Below are positions 48,101 to 59,100 of a stretch of 64,000 nucleotides of DNA, piece by piece; the stretch's first letter is position 1; every line of letters starts with the position of its first letter. The notes under the pieces are model-generated. The model was not told the DNA's origin. It saw nothing but the letters and a program-made list of their open reading frames with translations, and ran no database searches. The stretch lies in contig NC_056540.1 of the NCBI RefSeq assembly GCF_910596095.1, positions 15,092,501 to 15,156,500 on the forward strand, in the 5' to 3' direction. The position numbers and the translations under genes are program-made. The stretch comes from Thunnus maccoyii. Lineage: Eukaryota > Chordata > Actinopteri > Scombriformes > Scombridae.

Positions 48101-50959
48101 CTCTCCTCCTCATGCAGGTCTTCTAGATGATGAGACGCCCTCTGCTTTAGCTTTGGCCCAGAAAATGAGAAGTCTGGTAACTCAGGCTGCTGTTGGCTGC
48201 TGGTGTCCGTGGGCAGCCGAGCAAGAGATCAGAGGTTGCATCATGGATGTAAGAAACATGATGATGTCACAGGGGGAAAGTGCAGCACACAACACCTACA
48301 GGCTAGCAGAGCTGATCCAAAACCTGCAGGTATTTTGTAGGATTACAGTGATACTAAACAGCATCTTCTTTAGGGACTAAACTGAGTTCATAATGGAAAT
48401 ACTTCCTGTGATCTTTCCAACAGATTGTGAAAGATCAGTCATGGGAAAAAAGGAGGGAAGAGTCAGAGAAGATAAAAGTCAAAATTAAGGTTTAAACATA
48501 TGTAAACAGATTACTTTTCCACACAAGTTTGGCAAAGGATGACAAATTCTTTTTCCAACATGATGAAGTGAGTACTATGTTTTGCATTTGCTTTGGCAGA
48601 GTCGTCAGTCCCCAGATAGCAATTGGCACTTTTCTGGAGATCACAGCGTTAGTCACAGAGAGAGTACAGACACCATGAAATATTTACAGGAACAGCTGAG
48701 ACAGGAAATGGAAGATCATATCAAAGGTAATATGCATGATTAAAAAAAATATGTGGACTTGCGCACATAGGGACAAGCATGACCTATGTTATGTGTGTGT
48801 TTTTCATGTCCTCAGAGGGTAAAGGGAATGTGGGGAAAGTCCAGGAGAGGGTAGCAAGAATCCAGCAGCTGAGGGAGACTCTCAGAGAGGAAACAGTGAA
48901 GAACACTGCTGCTACAGAGAAATCTGACCTCTGCCAACAAGTATCTAACTCTTGCCATTTTAAATTGAGTATTATATACAGAACACCTTTGCATCTGATT
49001 GGAGAACGTGTTTACAAGGCTTTGTGAACACCACGTTAAACATACAGATAAGATTTATGTTTGCAACAGCAGGCACTCCACACTAAGATGTTTATTTTGT
49101 GGGTTTAATGATCAGTCTCAGTTGGAGTACAGCAAAGCCCTGGAGCGGAGGAGGCAACTCAAGGAGGACCATGGGAGATTAATTCAGGAAGAGGTGGAGA
49201 CGATGGAGAGAGACTTGGCGCAGGAACAGCTACCGGTAAGCTAATGAGATACACTGTTGTTTAACATTATTCAGTTTGTGATCTATCTTAGCAGAGGGCT
49301 GCTGAGTCAGTTTAAATTAATGCAAGGCTGGATTTATTGTGCGCAGAGGAAACCACTGCATTTGCAACTTAAATCCGTTATTTCCTTGCATTTTTTATGG
49401 TTTCATCTAATCCTCCCTTAGATAGAGGACCCCCAGAGAGAGCTGCTGGTGCTGACCAGAGAGAGGCGGGTCCTGGTGATGCAGATAGAGGCCCTGCGCG
49501 CTGAGGCCCAGCAGGCTGAGAGAGACCTGCAGGATCAATATCACAGACACCAGGCAGAGCTGCATTGTCTGAGGGAGGAGAGCCTGCAGGTGAGAGTTTG
49601 GAGAAAACACTGATTCAAATACATTTTCATTTAATAAGTTTAGTATTTCCTTTTGCTGACCTCTTTCACCAATAGATGTGATTCAGTCTGCCTGCAGATG
49701 GTTTATGTGTTTGCATGAGCTTTGTTATTCAGAACACCTGAGTCAGTATGTCTGAAGCCTCTCAGGGTAAGATTTTGGTCTATAGTACGATGAAATTCTA
49801 AGAATGAGGCCGTTTTGCACTTAGTCTCATAATTAAGAACGAGTGCTATGCATAAAGTTTAAATTGGTCTCAGCTCCCAAATAATTTAAGAGAGCTACAC
49901 AGGTCTCCTTACTGAGTATGCAGCAGCGTTTTGAAAGTGTATGATGGTAAGTTAATAAGGTGTCCCACTACTCACACTCCCATGAAAATACAATCAGCAT
50001 GAATACAATCAAATGTTTACATATAAGTGATTCTTCCTCATTTACACGATAAACACAAATATGCGATACACACATTAACTGAGCTGTGAAATACAATTCT
50101 GGAGAGTTTTACAGACATTTAATAATACATTTAGCATGTAAAAATAGCACATATTGATATTTTCAACATAACTACTGGGGAAATATCTTCAATAAGCTTT
50201 CTTCATGCGCAGCTCAATATATTGAAGTTTTACTCATGACAAGGTCTGCATGAAGCTTGAGCATTGATGTGATGCTGACTCAGTGCTTGGGGGCCGGGGG
50301 GGGGGGGGGATATTTTGGGTAGACTGTAGTCCATATTTTACCACACTTACAGGTCACTGCAGTCAGAATCATTTCTTTCTGATAGGTTTTGTAAATCTGA
50401 AAATGGTGCAGCAACGGATGCTTTAAAAAAAACAAATTAACAGAATTTTGCGAGTGCCACCTCATATTAGAGACACACATTGTACACACTTTCAGGAAAA
50501 AAGGGGTATATTGTAATAGATGTCTGATAAGGAAGCATCTCTGGCTTCTGTCTTTCCTGCATCACCCTTATGTTTATTCTGTTATCTCTTTTCCTGCTCT
50601 TCAGGTGTTCAGAGTGTTTCGTCAGGTAAGCGAGGAGCAGAGGAAGATGTCAGAGGGCAGATACAGAAGTGTGCTGCTGGAGGCCGTGCAGGATGCTGTC
50701 TACTTGTCTGCCCAGAACCAGCAGCTGCAGGCTGACAACAAACAACTCCACAAAGGTCAGTGTATGTTTCTTAACCTCTACCACACTGTCGGTTATTTTA
50801 CAGATATGAGCTGAATGTGACATGAATACCAAAAGATGATAGTAGCTCCCACCTGCATGTTAACTTCTTTTACTTTTCTTTACAGCGCTGGCAGAGTTAA
50901 AGGATGCTCTAGCTGTGCGAGGTGATCCTAAGGCTGAACTGTTATCCCAGCAGCAGTGA
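45123..50959 (+). CDS. Kinesin-like protein with degenerate motor domain and coiled-coil tail
   Basis: Eighteen coding exons join in phase to 635 aa: 45123-45149, 45255-45309, 45403-45470, 45550-45600, 45738-45866, 45945-46019, 46106-46188, 46275-46385, 46597-46725, 47903-48039, 48118-48329, 48424-48489, 48600-48726, 48816-48940, 49116-49235, 49422-49589, 50605-50755, 50886-50959. Kinesin landmarks remain: FLFDQVVTVDNIQ, PLTESISSGYNGALL (residues about 76-90), GGLSEVCVDSAEEAY, and LLNDALTGNSKT. However, the P-loop is GASAEKMS instead of GxTGxGKT, switch I is SSRCSS instead of SSRSH, the DLAGSE switch II is SLTGGAS (about 231-237), and the helix after switch II is shortened. Residues about 385-610 are charged, heptad-rich coiled coil. 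ATP hydrolysis is therefore unlikely; a structural role is inferred. I do not recognise a named orthologue. AATAAA follows at 51007. Confidence 0.8.
47744..47766. repeat. (TA)n microsatellite in the kinesin-like gene intron
   Basis: About 11 TA units following a duplicated 'tttgactggtactat' word. Confidence 0.85.
50299..50309. repeat. Poly-G tract in the kinesin-like gene intron
   Basis: Run of about 11 G preceded by ggggccg. Confidence 0.7.
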
Positions 50960-51006
50960 ATATATAAGATGTTTATGAATCAATGTGCATATTGTAAGTC
51001 ATGAGA

Positions 51007-51012
51007 AATAAA
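51007..51012 (+). other. Polyadenylation signal of the kinesin-like gene
   Basis: AATAAA 48 bp after the stop codon. Confidence 0.7.
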
Positions 51013-51020
51013 ACTGACAA

Positions 51021-51060
51021 TTTATTAGTCATCATTAACACACTGAATAACACTTTTATT
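51021..51060 (-). other. Polyadenylation signals of slc35a4
   Basis: On the minus strand AATAAA occurs at 51060-51055 and again at 51026-51021, about 440 bp beyond the slc35a4 stop codon. They interleave with the end of the oppositely oriented kinesin-like gene. Confidence 0.55.
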
Positions 51061-51498
51061 TGATCTTTGATATTATTCTTGGCAGAGAATGTGATACAAA
51101 ACAAAAAAAACACCAAGATGACAATAGCAGCACCCTTCAGATATGTGTTACTGAAAGATATAATTATTTCTTACATGCATTATTATTTGAATTTACTTAC
51201 AATAGCCTAACAAAATTATAAACTAAACCTTCTAATGTGATGCAAATGGTCAAATTAGACTTTAGCTGACATGGTAATACGGTTACAAATCAGATACATG
51301 TGTTGGATTCTGGATGAAAAAGTCCAGTTTTAAGATGGAAAAAAAAAAACAAGACTAAAAAGGCAGATAGACAGAAGGCAGAAAACACATCACATTTGAA
51401 ACTTAATCTCAAGAACTAGGAAACAAACAGTTGGTAGATTGTGACAGGAGTTCCTTTTGGGTAAGTCGAGCCTTGTGATTTGTTTGGTGAAGACTCCA

Positions 51499-52476
51499 CT
51501 ATCTGTAATAAAGGAAAGCTGCCAGTCCAATCATAGAAACTGGTAGGAGGAAAAAAGGAGTAAGCTGCAGCCCTAAAATGGCCCAAGACAACAGAGCATT
51601 AACCAGCATGGAGCAGGAAATGACAAACAGTCTGGTGATCCCGCTGCCATGCTTTAGCACCACAGACATCAGGAGTCCGTTAGCTGCCTGCCCTGCTATA
51701 ATCACCCAAACCGCCCCTGAGTATCCCTCCAGAAAGCTCTTTTCACTTGCTACAGCGGAGAAGGAGGACAGCCCGTTGATGGCTACACCGAACACATAGA
51801 GGTAGAGATTCTGCAGACTTAGGGGCAGCTTCTGGCTCTTCAGCACCCTCTCTGTGTAAACTGCTGCTAGCCCTGAAACACAGCAGTACACCAGCACAAG
51901 GAAAAGCCCCCATGCTGTGATATGAAGCCTTGGGCCTTGCTCAGCTTCATCCTTGTCAGTGTCCCCTAGATCCAGGCTGCTGTAGCTGTGGCACACCCCA
52001 GCTCCCATGAGGAGCCCCAGAGCTAACCACTGACCCTGCCGGAGCCTCTTACCCAGGCAGAAGGAGTACAGCAGGGCGGTGGAAGCGATTTTTAGGTTGC
52101 TGAGGACTTGGTATGAGCTTGGATCCATGTAGGCCTGCATGACGACTACCAGGTTGTTGTTGAGGGCATAGAGTATGGCGGGGACTGCATACGGAGCCAC
52201 AAGGACTAGAGGTGGAGGAGCGTGTAAGGCGGATACACCCCCAGTTAGAACGAGAGTTGCCAGAGAAATGAGGAGTTTGGCTAACTCAATCATGACGACA
52301 CAAGAGGAGGGGTCGAAAGGGACTTGACCGTCTACTTTGGTCAGAGTGATGAGTGGTGCATGAGAGCCGTATATGAGGACCATCAGGCCCAAGAGGACGC
52401 CCCACTGAAGCCTCTTCACCCACTGTCTCCTATACTTCACTGGAGAGGAGGTCCCCACATTCTGGATCACAATCAT
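51499..52476 (-). CDS. slc35a4: Probable nucleotide-sugar transporter-like protein SLC35A4
   Basis: Single-exon ORF for a multipass membrane protein of the SLC35A family, thought to sit in the Golgi; its transported substrate is not settled. Using the ATG at 52476 (MIVIQNVGTSSP) gives 325 aa, close to the human length of about 324; an in-frame ATG at 52515 would add 13 residues. Family segments are clear: YGSHAPLITL, ALNNNLVVVMQAYMDPSSYQ, VLSNLKIASTALLYS, SGLAAVYTERVLKSQ, LPLSLQNLYLYVFG, NGLLMSVVLKHGSGITRLF and VNALLSWAILGLQL, with about ten hydrophobic helices. It lies 550 bp downstream of the stop of the microprotein ORF on the same strand, with no intervening polyadenylation signal, so the two are probably read from one mRNA. 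Confidence 0.93.
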   Translation of the reverse strand: MIVIQNVGTSSPVKYRRQWVKRLQWGVLLGLMVLIYGSHAPLITLTKVDGQVPFDPSSCVVMIELAKLLISLATLVLTGGVSALHAPPPLVLVAPYAVPAILYALNNNLVVVMQAYMDPSSYQVLSNLKIASTALLYSFCLGKRLRQGQWLALGLLMGAGVCHSYSSLDLGDTDKDEAEQGPRLHITAWGLFLVLVYCCVSGLAAVYTERVLKSQKLPLSLQNLYLYVFGVAINGLSSFSAVASEKSFLEGYSGAVWVIIAGQAANGLLMSVVLKHGSGITRLFVISCSMLVNALLSWAILGLQLTPFFLLPVSMIGLAAFLYYR

Positions 52477-53028
52477 CCTCAGTGATGGAAAATAAACACT
52501 TTTAATTCCTAACAAATCTCAATACTTGCTATAGTGCAACAACTCACTTTAGGCTATTTTATCTTACAAAGCTCAACCATTTATATACCAATTGTAAAAT
52601 ACTTAAATACATTATTCTCTGTATAATTTCTCTGTATAATAATAAAGTTGTAGGACGCATTTGCAGGAATTACTGCCCGTTTTACACGACTAATTCAAAT
52701 TCTAATAGGCTTAGACATCTGCTTCAGGCAACAAAACTAAGACAAGTTAAAAAGTTAAAACTTTGTAGTCTTACATCTTGTAATAACATTGAACAGGAAC
52801 ACGTGGAAATAAAGATCTGTCTTTAAGTCAATTTGAAACAAAGGAGACAAAGAAAGTCTTTCAGTTGGAGTCCCCTGTGAAATTCCAGTTATATTACATC
52901 CACAGTCCGGTCTACACAGAAATCTTGAAGGTTGTTCCGTCATGGGCCACTGACAAGCCAGCAGCTGAAGCAGGATTTCTTCTAGTTGTGCCCGTTATAT
53001 GACTGGCAAGACTAGCAGTCAGCCCAAA

Positions 53029-54726
53029 TTACTTTGGTCCTTTTTTCAAACTGTTCATATACTCTTTCACAGTTCTTTCAATGTTGGGCACTTGATAGTT
53101 CTGTGCTGAATAGATGCCAGTGATTGTTCCCAGCAGCACTCCCAGGATGGCAGAGGAGCGTAGCTTAGCCACCACATAGCCAGCCAGGAAACCCTTCAGA
53201 AACGGAGATCCCAACACTGAGCCTCCCTACAAGAGCAAGACAGCAGGATTTACAGCACTGTCCAATCACAGGAAAGGACATACAGATGGGTAAATAAACT
53301 GAACTAAAGAGGCAACAAGTAATCATTTTGAGTAATTTCTTAAGAACAAAAGCCAAAGTTTTCTGGTTCCAATTTCACAAGTGTGAATATTTTCTGGTTT
53401 CTTTAGTCTTCTATGATAGTAAACAGAATATCTTTTGGTTGTGGACTGTTGGTTGGGACAAAAAAAGATATTTATTCATGTCATCTTGGGCTGTGGGAAA
53501 CATTGATCAACATTTTTCACCATTTTCTGACATTTTCTAGACGATTAATCAATAAAATGATCCACAGATTTATCGATAATGAAAATAATCATTGGTTGCA
53601 GCCCATCATAACTGGATTTTGTCCATAATCTTGTATTGCATATTAACTGGATATTGTGTTCACTCGTTTGTAGGGTGTGATAATTATATTCTTTTTGTTT
53701 ATTACTATAACAATGTTAAAGCTACTCTCTTGGCCAGGTCACTCTTGAAAAAGAGATCTTAATGTCAATGAGACTTTTACCTGGTTAAATAAAGGCTAAA
53801 AAGGATATATCTATCCCCTTGTCAATGATAAAACATCATATAACTAACAATATAACAACACAGACTAATCATAAGAGGGTATATATGACAGTCCTGAGAC
53901 AGAACTCAGAAAAGGGCAACGATACTATAGTGAAAAAGGCATTTAAAATCAGGATGTACGAAGACATGATCTCATATTCTATGATTCTCTTTGCTTGTTC
54001 ATCACTTTCAGTCAAGAGTAACACGTTTTAATTTCATTAATAAAAAGGTGAATGAAGGGCCAAAGTTTGGCCATTTCGATTTATATATATTCCCCATGAG
54101 AATAACAAATTACATTCACCTTCAAAAACATATCTGGAAAAAAAATCCAAGGTTGGTAACTTAGAGGAGGGGAACATCTGACTTTTTGTCCTCATGTAAC
54201 TTGGTCAGTTATCAGGGGCACAATAATAACTTACCTGAGGGATTCCTACGGAGACTTCGCTCTCCACTCGTCTCTGGATCTCCTCCAACTGGTTTTTGAG
54301 CTGAGTCAGGTCTTTCAACTGTTTCAGTGGATCCTAAAATAGAAACCGTGGGTCACGTTTGTATTAAGAAAGTGACAATTCCGACTTGAACGATAATTAA
54401 GATGCTATACAACATAGCCTAAAATCAATTAGTTACTGACATAATTTCCCATTAAAAGCTTTTCTAACAAAACAGTTAATTGACAGTTAAATGGGTCAGT
54501 TTAAGTTCGCTGGCTAGCTGGTAGCACCATAACTTAAGTTAGCCAGATCAAGTATGTCCGTTACAAGCGTTCGTGGATCTAGAAATGCTCATTTTAGCAC
54601 AGAACCAACGGCTGCTGAGAGGGTTTATTCGGCCTCCTCCAGCAGCTACTGTCATCTGACGAAACACGTGAATTTAATACAATTATAGCCATAGCACAGG
54701 AACTCACTCACCTTGTCATCTGCCAT
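53029..54726 (-). CDS. SLC35A4 upstream-ORF microprotein (mitochondrial inner membrane)
   Basis: A spliced ORF on the minus strand: 54726-54712 (5 codons), 54333-54235 (33 codons) and 53226-53029 (65 codons plus stop). Donors and acceptors are canonical, and the product is exactly 103 aa, the length of the human SLC35A4 microprotein. It opens MADDKDPLKQLKDLTQLKN, with an amphipathic coiled stretch, then has SPFLKGFLAGYVVAKLR, a glycine-rich hydrophobic segment (SSAILGVLLGTITGIYSAQ) as a single membrane span, and a C-terminal YMNSLKKGPK. The human counterpart has been described as an inner mitochondrial membrane protein translated from the 5' leader of SLC35A4 mRNA. Gene finders usually miss it because the first two exons are tiny. 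The transporter ORF follows on the same transcript. Confidence 0.93.
53311..53604 (-). repeat. Dispersed 'gctgcaac' fish repeat, copy E (slc35a4 microprotein intron 2)
   Basis: Ends 'aaaataatcattggttgcagccca' in agreement with copies B and D. Internal words 'tcttgggctgtgggaaac' and 'gactgttggttgggacaaaa' match the family. It lies just upstream of microprotein exon 3, within the intron. Confidence 0.7.
53728..53802. repeat. Short fish repeat tail ('ttggccaggtc...ggttaaataaagg')
   Basis: The run from 'cttggccaggtcactcttg' through 'gagatcttaat' and 'caatgagac' to 'ctggttaaataaaggctaaa' resembles a very common teleost repeat 3' end. Only this tail is visible; its parent element is not assigned. 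Confidence 0.45.
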
Positions 54727-55440
54727 TTTTGCTCAGTGGATTTATCAGTGTTCGGCTCCTACGCCTGGGCGGCTTATGATCGATGCGATTAGTTTGGTCT
54801 GGGTGTTTACGGCGCCGTGGATAGTTGTAAAATACAGTTTTAACTCCGGAGACAGTTCAAGACAGTAACAAAAAACTTGCACTTTTTTGTCACTGCTACC
54901 TTCTCCTTTGTGCATTTAGAAATGTGTTTTTCATGTCTCTGCCCCGTGATTAAATGGATAACTTTAAGCATAATTCTTTAAGATGATATATCTGTTTGGG
55001 TATACAATATCACCTCTCCACTTTGATAGAAAACGTTTTTAGTTGGCCAAGATTAAAAAAAACTTACTTGAAGCAGTGAATATTTTACGGACTGAGCTTT
55101 GTGTTACAATAACCATTGAGACCTCCCATGTAGTGATTTGCACTTTTACTGAGTACTTGTGAACTGCACTTATCTGTATTCTGAAGGTCTATGGGACGCA
55201 AGCGTTACCTTCACGTGTCAAAAACGTCTACCATGATTGGCCCGTCCTTGTTTATTCCGGCATTTGATTGGTCTAGGACCATAGCAACAAACCGCCATGT
55301 ATTTTTTTTTTTACAATTCGACGACAAACGAAGCTACTTTACAGACATTTATGCGTCGCGAATTCCAGGTTTGATATGAAGCATAGATACATTTCAGGAT
55401 TGTTTACAGTCTGTACAATGTCCGACTTATGTGGCTTCTT
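54727..55440. promoter_or_regulatory. Divergent promoter interval between slc35a4 and hmgxb3
   Basis: The slc35a4 microprotein ATG (minus strand, 54726) and the presumed hmgxb3 first exon (plus strand, ending 55485) point away from each other with about 0.7 kb between them. The interval has CCAAT-type words (for example the 'gattggtctagg' at 55266 and 'gattggcc' near 55236) and no clear TATA box, as expected of housekeeping bidirectional promoters. No start site can be fixed from sequence alone. Confidence 0.45.
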
Positions 55441-55485
55441 CTAAAGGTCTTTCAGAGCAGTTTGTAGCGCCTCGGGCCGTCGTAG
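55440..55485 (+). other. Presumed non-coding first exon of hmgxb3
   Basis: A good donor (cgtag|gtaagg) at 55486 follows a short GC-rich stretch. Exon 2 has a matching acceptor at 56086-56087 just upstream of the hmgxb3 ATG. The left boundary is arbitrary. Confidence 0.4.
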
Positions 55486-56100
55486 GTAAGGCTTCAATAA
55501 GAAGGCATTTCATTGGATAACTCACGGACTGTGCAGGCAGTATAAACACACGCCATTAAAGCTGCGTTTAGTCAGTGTGTTTGACATGTTAGCGCTTTAT
55601 TCCTCCTTCAGTGAGCCACTCGCATGTCTACTTTACGCATAATGTTATTATGACCAACACACTATCGTGCTTTGTCTCAGCATAGAGCAACTTACCAGCA
55701 CAGTTTTACTGTCCTACTTTAAGTGGCTTTTATTAGACAGACATTAAAAAGTATCTTTATTTGCCTCTCATCAGCTCAGGTATAACTTACCCACTGAGTT
55801 ATCATAAACTACATAAACTCAGTGCTTTCATCACAACACAGAAGAGTGGCGCTGCACAGTCATGCTTTACTGTTGCACCATTGTATCATTTATTAATGAT
55901 GTTAAATGCATATTATTATGTAATGTAATATACATCCAGTTATCCGTTTGTATTCTTCTTTTTTTGCTCACCTAACTTGAGTTAAAACTAATGTATTCTA
56001 ATATAACACCCCTGAAATAAATCTTACCTTCATAAAGGTTCATGAACAACAAACTAATCTCGTACTGTTTTTGAAATTGGTCCCTAGATCCTGGGAAATC

Positions 56101-59100
56101 ATGGAGAAAGTGAAGGTGTATGAGGTAGTGAAAGTGACTGACGAGGTGGAGAGCTGCTACAACCAAATGGAAGTGACTCCTCCAAAAAAGAGGAAAAGCA
56201 AAGCTCACGAAGATAACGTGGAGAAACCAAAGAAGCCCAGGTAACTTATATAGCCTGAAAAGACTGTCACACAGCTGTCAAAATATCACAGCATGAAGTA
56301 TGGCCCAAAACGGGGACTGAGCTTACAAAAATCATATCAATTCTCCCTGATTGTCGTGTACTGATTGTAGACATGGAATCTGTCTGTTTTAGGTCTGCCT
56401 ACCTGTTATACTACTTTGATGTCCATCAGATGATGCAACAGGAAGTCCCTAATCTGCCACAGTCAGAGATCAACAAGCGTATCAGTGAGAGCTGGAAAAG
56501 GCTCAGCGTAGCTGAGAAAAGCTACTATCTGGAGAAGGCCAAGTCGGAGAAAGAGGGCATAGATACAGTAAGCTACATCCTCAACTCTTTTTTTAGTTTG
56601 TTTTTATGTAAATATCTGAGCATTCATGGAGATTATATATACTCATAATAAAACTTCCTGATCAAACTTCACAAGTACTCAGAATAAAACGTCCTCATTT
56701 AAAAATCAGAACAACCAGGCCTGTTCTGAAAGAAATTTAAATGTGTTCATATAAACCAATTACAGTCAATTCAAAAGATGAAAGTGTGTCACGCAAATGC
56801 TCATTGAGATTACTTTCCATGTTAATTTAATTTAAGAATCACTAATCACCTTAATAAAAAAGTTCAGAACAATGAGTTATGAAAGTCTAAAGTGATTACA
56901 GGAACTCCCATTACTTTCTAATATTTTTTTCTGGTTAATAGCCTACATTTTAAAAACTGTAGGGATATTACCATGTATTCTGACACATCTAAGCAGTCAA
57001 ACCAAGCCAATCTTTTTAAAAGGTTTTCACGTGATGGAGTGCTGGTTTTAATATAGGATGTTGAGTATTTCTTAGCTTTTCTTCATGATTATGCACTGCA
57101 GAGCACTCATATTGTCAACTGGATTGATTTCAGTGGCAATGAATACATTTGGCTCATGTAACTACAGATGAAGTCAGAGTGAAGTGACCCATTAGTCTCA
57201 GTTTTCACAGCGGAGGAGCTTTGTATCTACAGCAGCCTGATTTACTGGTGTCTAGTATAATTTTGCAATTATTCTATAAACAATTTTCTTAACCTTGCAT
57301 TTCTTTCAGTCCTCAGTCAGTCCCTCCAGAGACTTGCCAGGCTTCCGCAAAATCCTCCCCAGAGCCAGCTACTTCCTCTTAGCCAAAGGCTGTTCCTCAA
57401 ATCACCAGCCAGGATTCTGTCAGCCAGAGGTCAGCATGGAGTCTCTTGATCCTCCACCGGAGGGAGGCTTGCCCTCTGCCTCTCTCACCCAAGAACCCCA
57501 GTTCCAACCTCTTGGTTTGGCTGGCGAGGTAGAACTTTCTGAGCAGCTTATTGTTGTCGATGATATAGCGGAGGAAACGGCTGCGGCGTCTCATCCGACG
57601 ACCCTCCAAGGAATCCCACCTTCTTCTTCCTCCTCCATCTCCTCCAAAGCCCCAGCCTCCACAGATGCCCGAGTCTCACAGAACTCCGCTGACCTTACGG
57701 CCAACAGGGTCACACTGAAAGGAAATGAGACAAGAGTTGCTGGTAGCGGTTATGGCGGGGCGATGGTGCAGCAAATACAGGGGGAAACTACACAGGTGGT
57801 TGCCATTATACCCACCCAGGTGAGACTTTAATTTCCCTCTACCAGCTGCAGTAGCACAAAGGCTCAACATTTTATTCACAAAACAGTCTTTTTACTAATG
57901 CAGCGACACATTTTCTTCCTCACTTCACTTCAGAACCTGTTGGAGACCAAGTCTTTGGCGGGTGTCAGCTCTGTGGGCCCAGTCATGATGGTTTCTGTAG
58001 GAGGCAGCGCAGAACGAAGTGCTACTCCTTCATATAAAATGGTAAGCACCTACACTTTCCATCCAACTTAGAAAGGTCAATACTGAAATTGGCAAGCATA
58101 GAATACACTGGAAAAGGAAAAAATTGAGAAATCACATAAGTGGATGTGGTAATAAATGGAGTTGAGAGACAGGAATTTACATGTTTGCCTCTTTTTTGCA
58201 GTCTGTGAAGACATACACCAGGAGAGGTCGAGGGAGGTGTCTAAATCCTGGCTGTTCATTTGTATATGTCACCCGCCATAAGCCACCGACATGTCCTGAA
58301 TGTGGGAGCCACCTCGGTGGCAAATGGATACCTGCTGTAAGTGTCAAGCAATATCTGCACAAACAGTTAGGGATGTTTAATCTGTCATGAACATCCAGAA
58401 GGATTAATGCTTCAGTTGTCTCTGTTTTCAGTAAATGTTATTATGACCTGCTGTTTAAGTCATGTAACTTTGGCTGCATTTATATATCAGGCAAAGAAAA
58501 CACAAGAGAAAGAGGCGGCATCCAAGCAATTGCCAGAGAAAGCTGAAACCAAGTCTAAGGAAAGCTGCCAAGCTACATCACCCTGTGCTCAGGAGGGGTG
58601 TGCCGATGTCAGTAAAACAAACACCCATGGGAGTAAAAAAGACGGGCAAGTTCAACGGTGCGGCAAAAAGCAGCGTGCAGTTCCAGCTGTTAAGCCACCA
58701 GAGGGCAGCAGCATCAAGTCACAGGAACAAACAGAGTGAGCATCCATGGAGTTGTTGTTTTGAAGTTTTTTGAGTTTCTACATATCATTTGCAGTAAATA
58801 CACACAGTGGCCTTCTTAAAGTCATTTTAATAAATGTATGACAGTGTTGAATGGAGACCTTTTGCAAACGTGAAAATATAAATAGAATAGATTTACACTG
58901 ACACCATTGTGAGTTGTTATTGCAGCTGTTTTTATTGTAAGTTTGACACTAGTTTGTGTTGGATTCAACATACTCTTCCTCTCTCATTGAATAGGCAACT
59001 GAAAGACAGTCTGAAAAGTGCGACAGTCCAGAGTCAAAGCAGAAGCAGCACAGCTGTGCAGAAGAGACCTGTAAGACCCATCCTCCCTGCCTATTGTAGC

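Noticed and set aside
52477-52515. Upstream in-frame start for slc35a4 (338 aa)
   Set aside because: The extra 13 residues have no family counterpart, and 325 aa from 52476 fits the usual length better; kept only as an alternative.
57295-57831. Separate gene from the 178-codon ORF
   Set aside because: It is hmgxb3 exon 3 with its acceptor at 57309; the first residues are intron.
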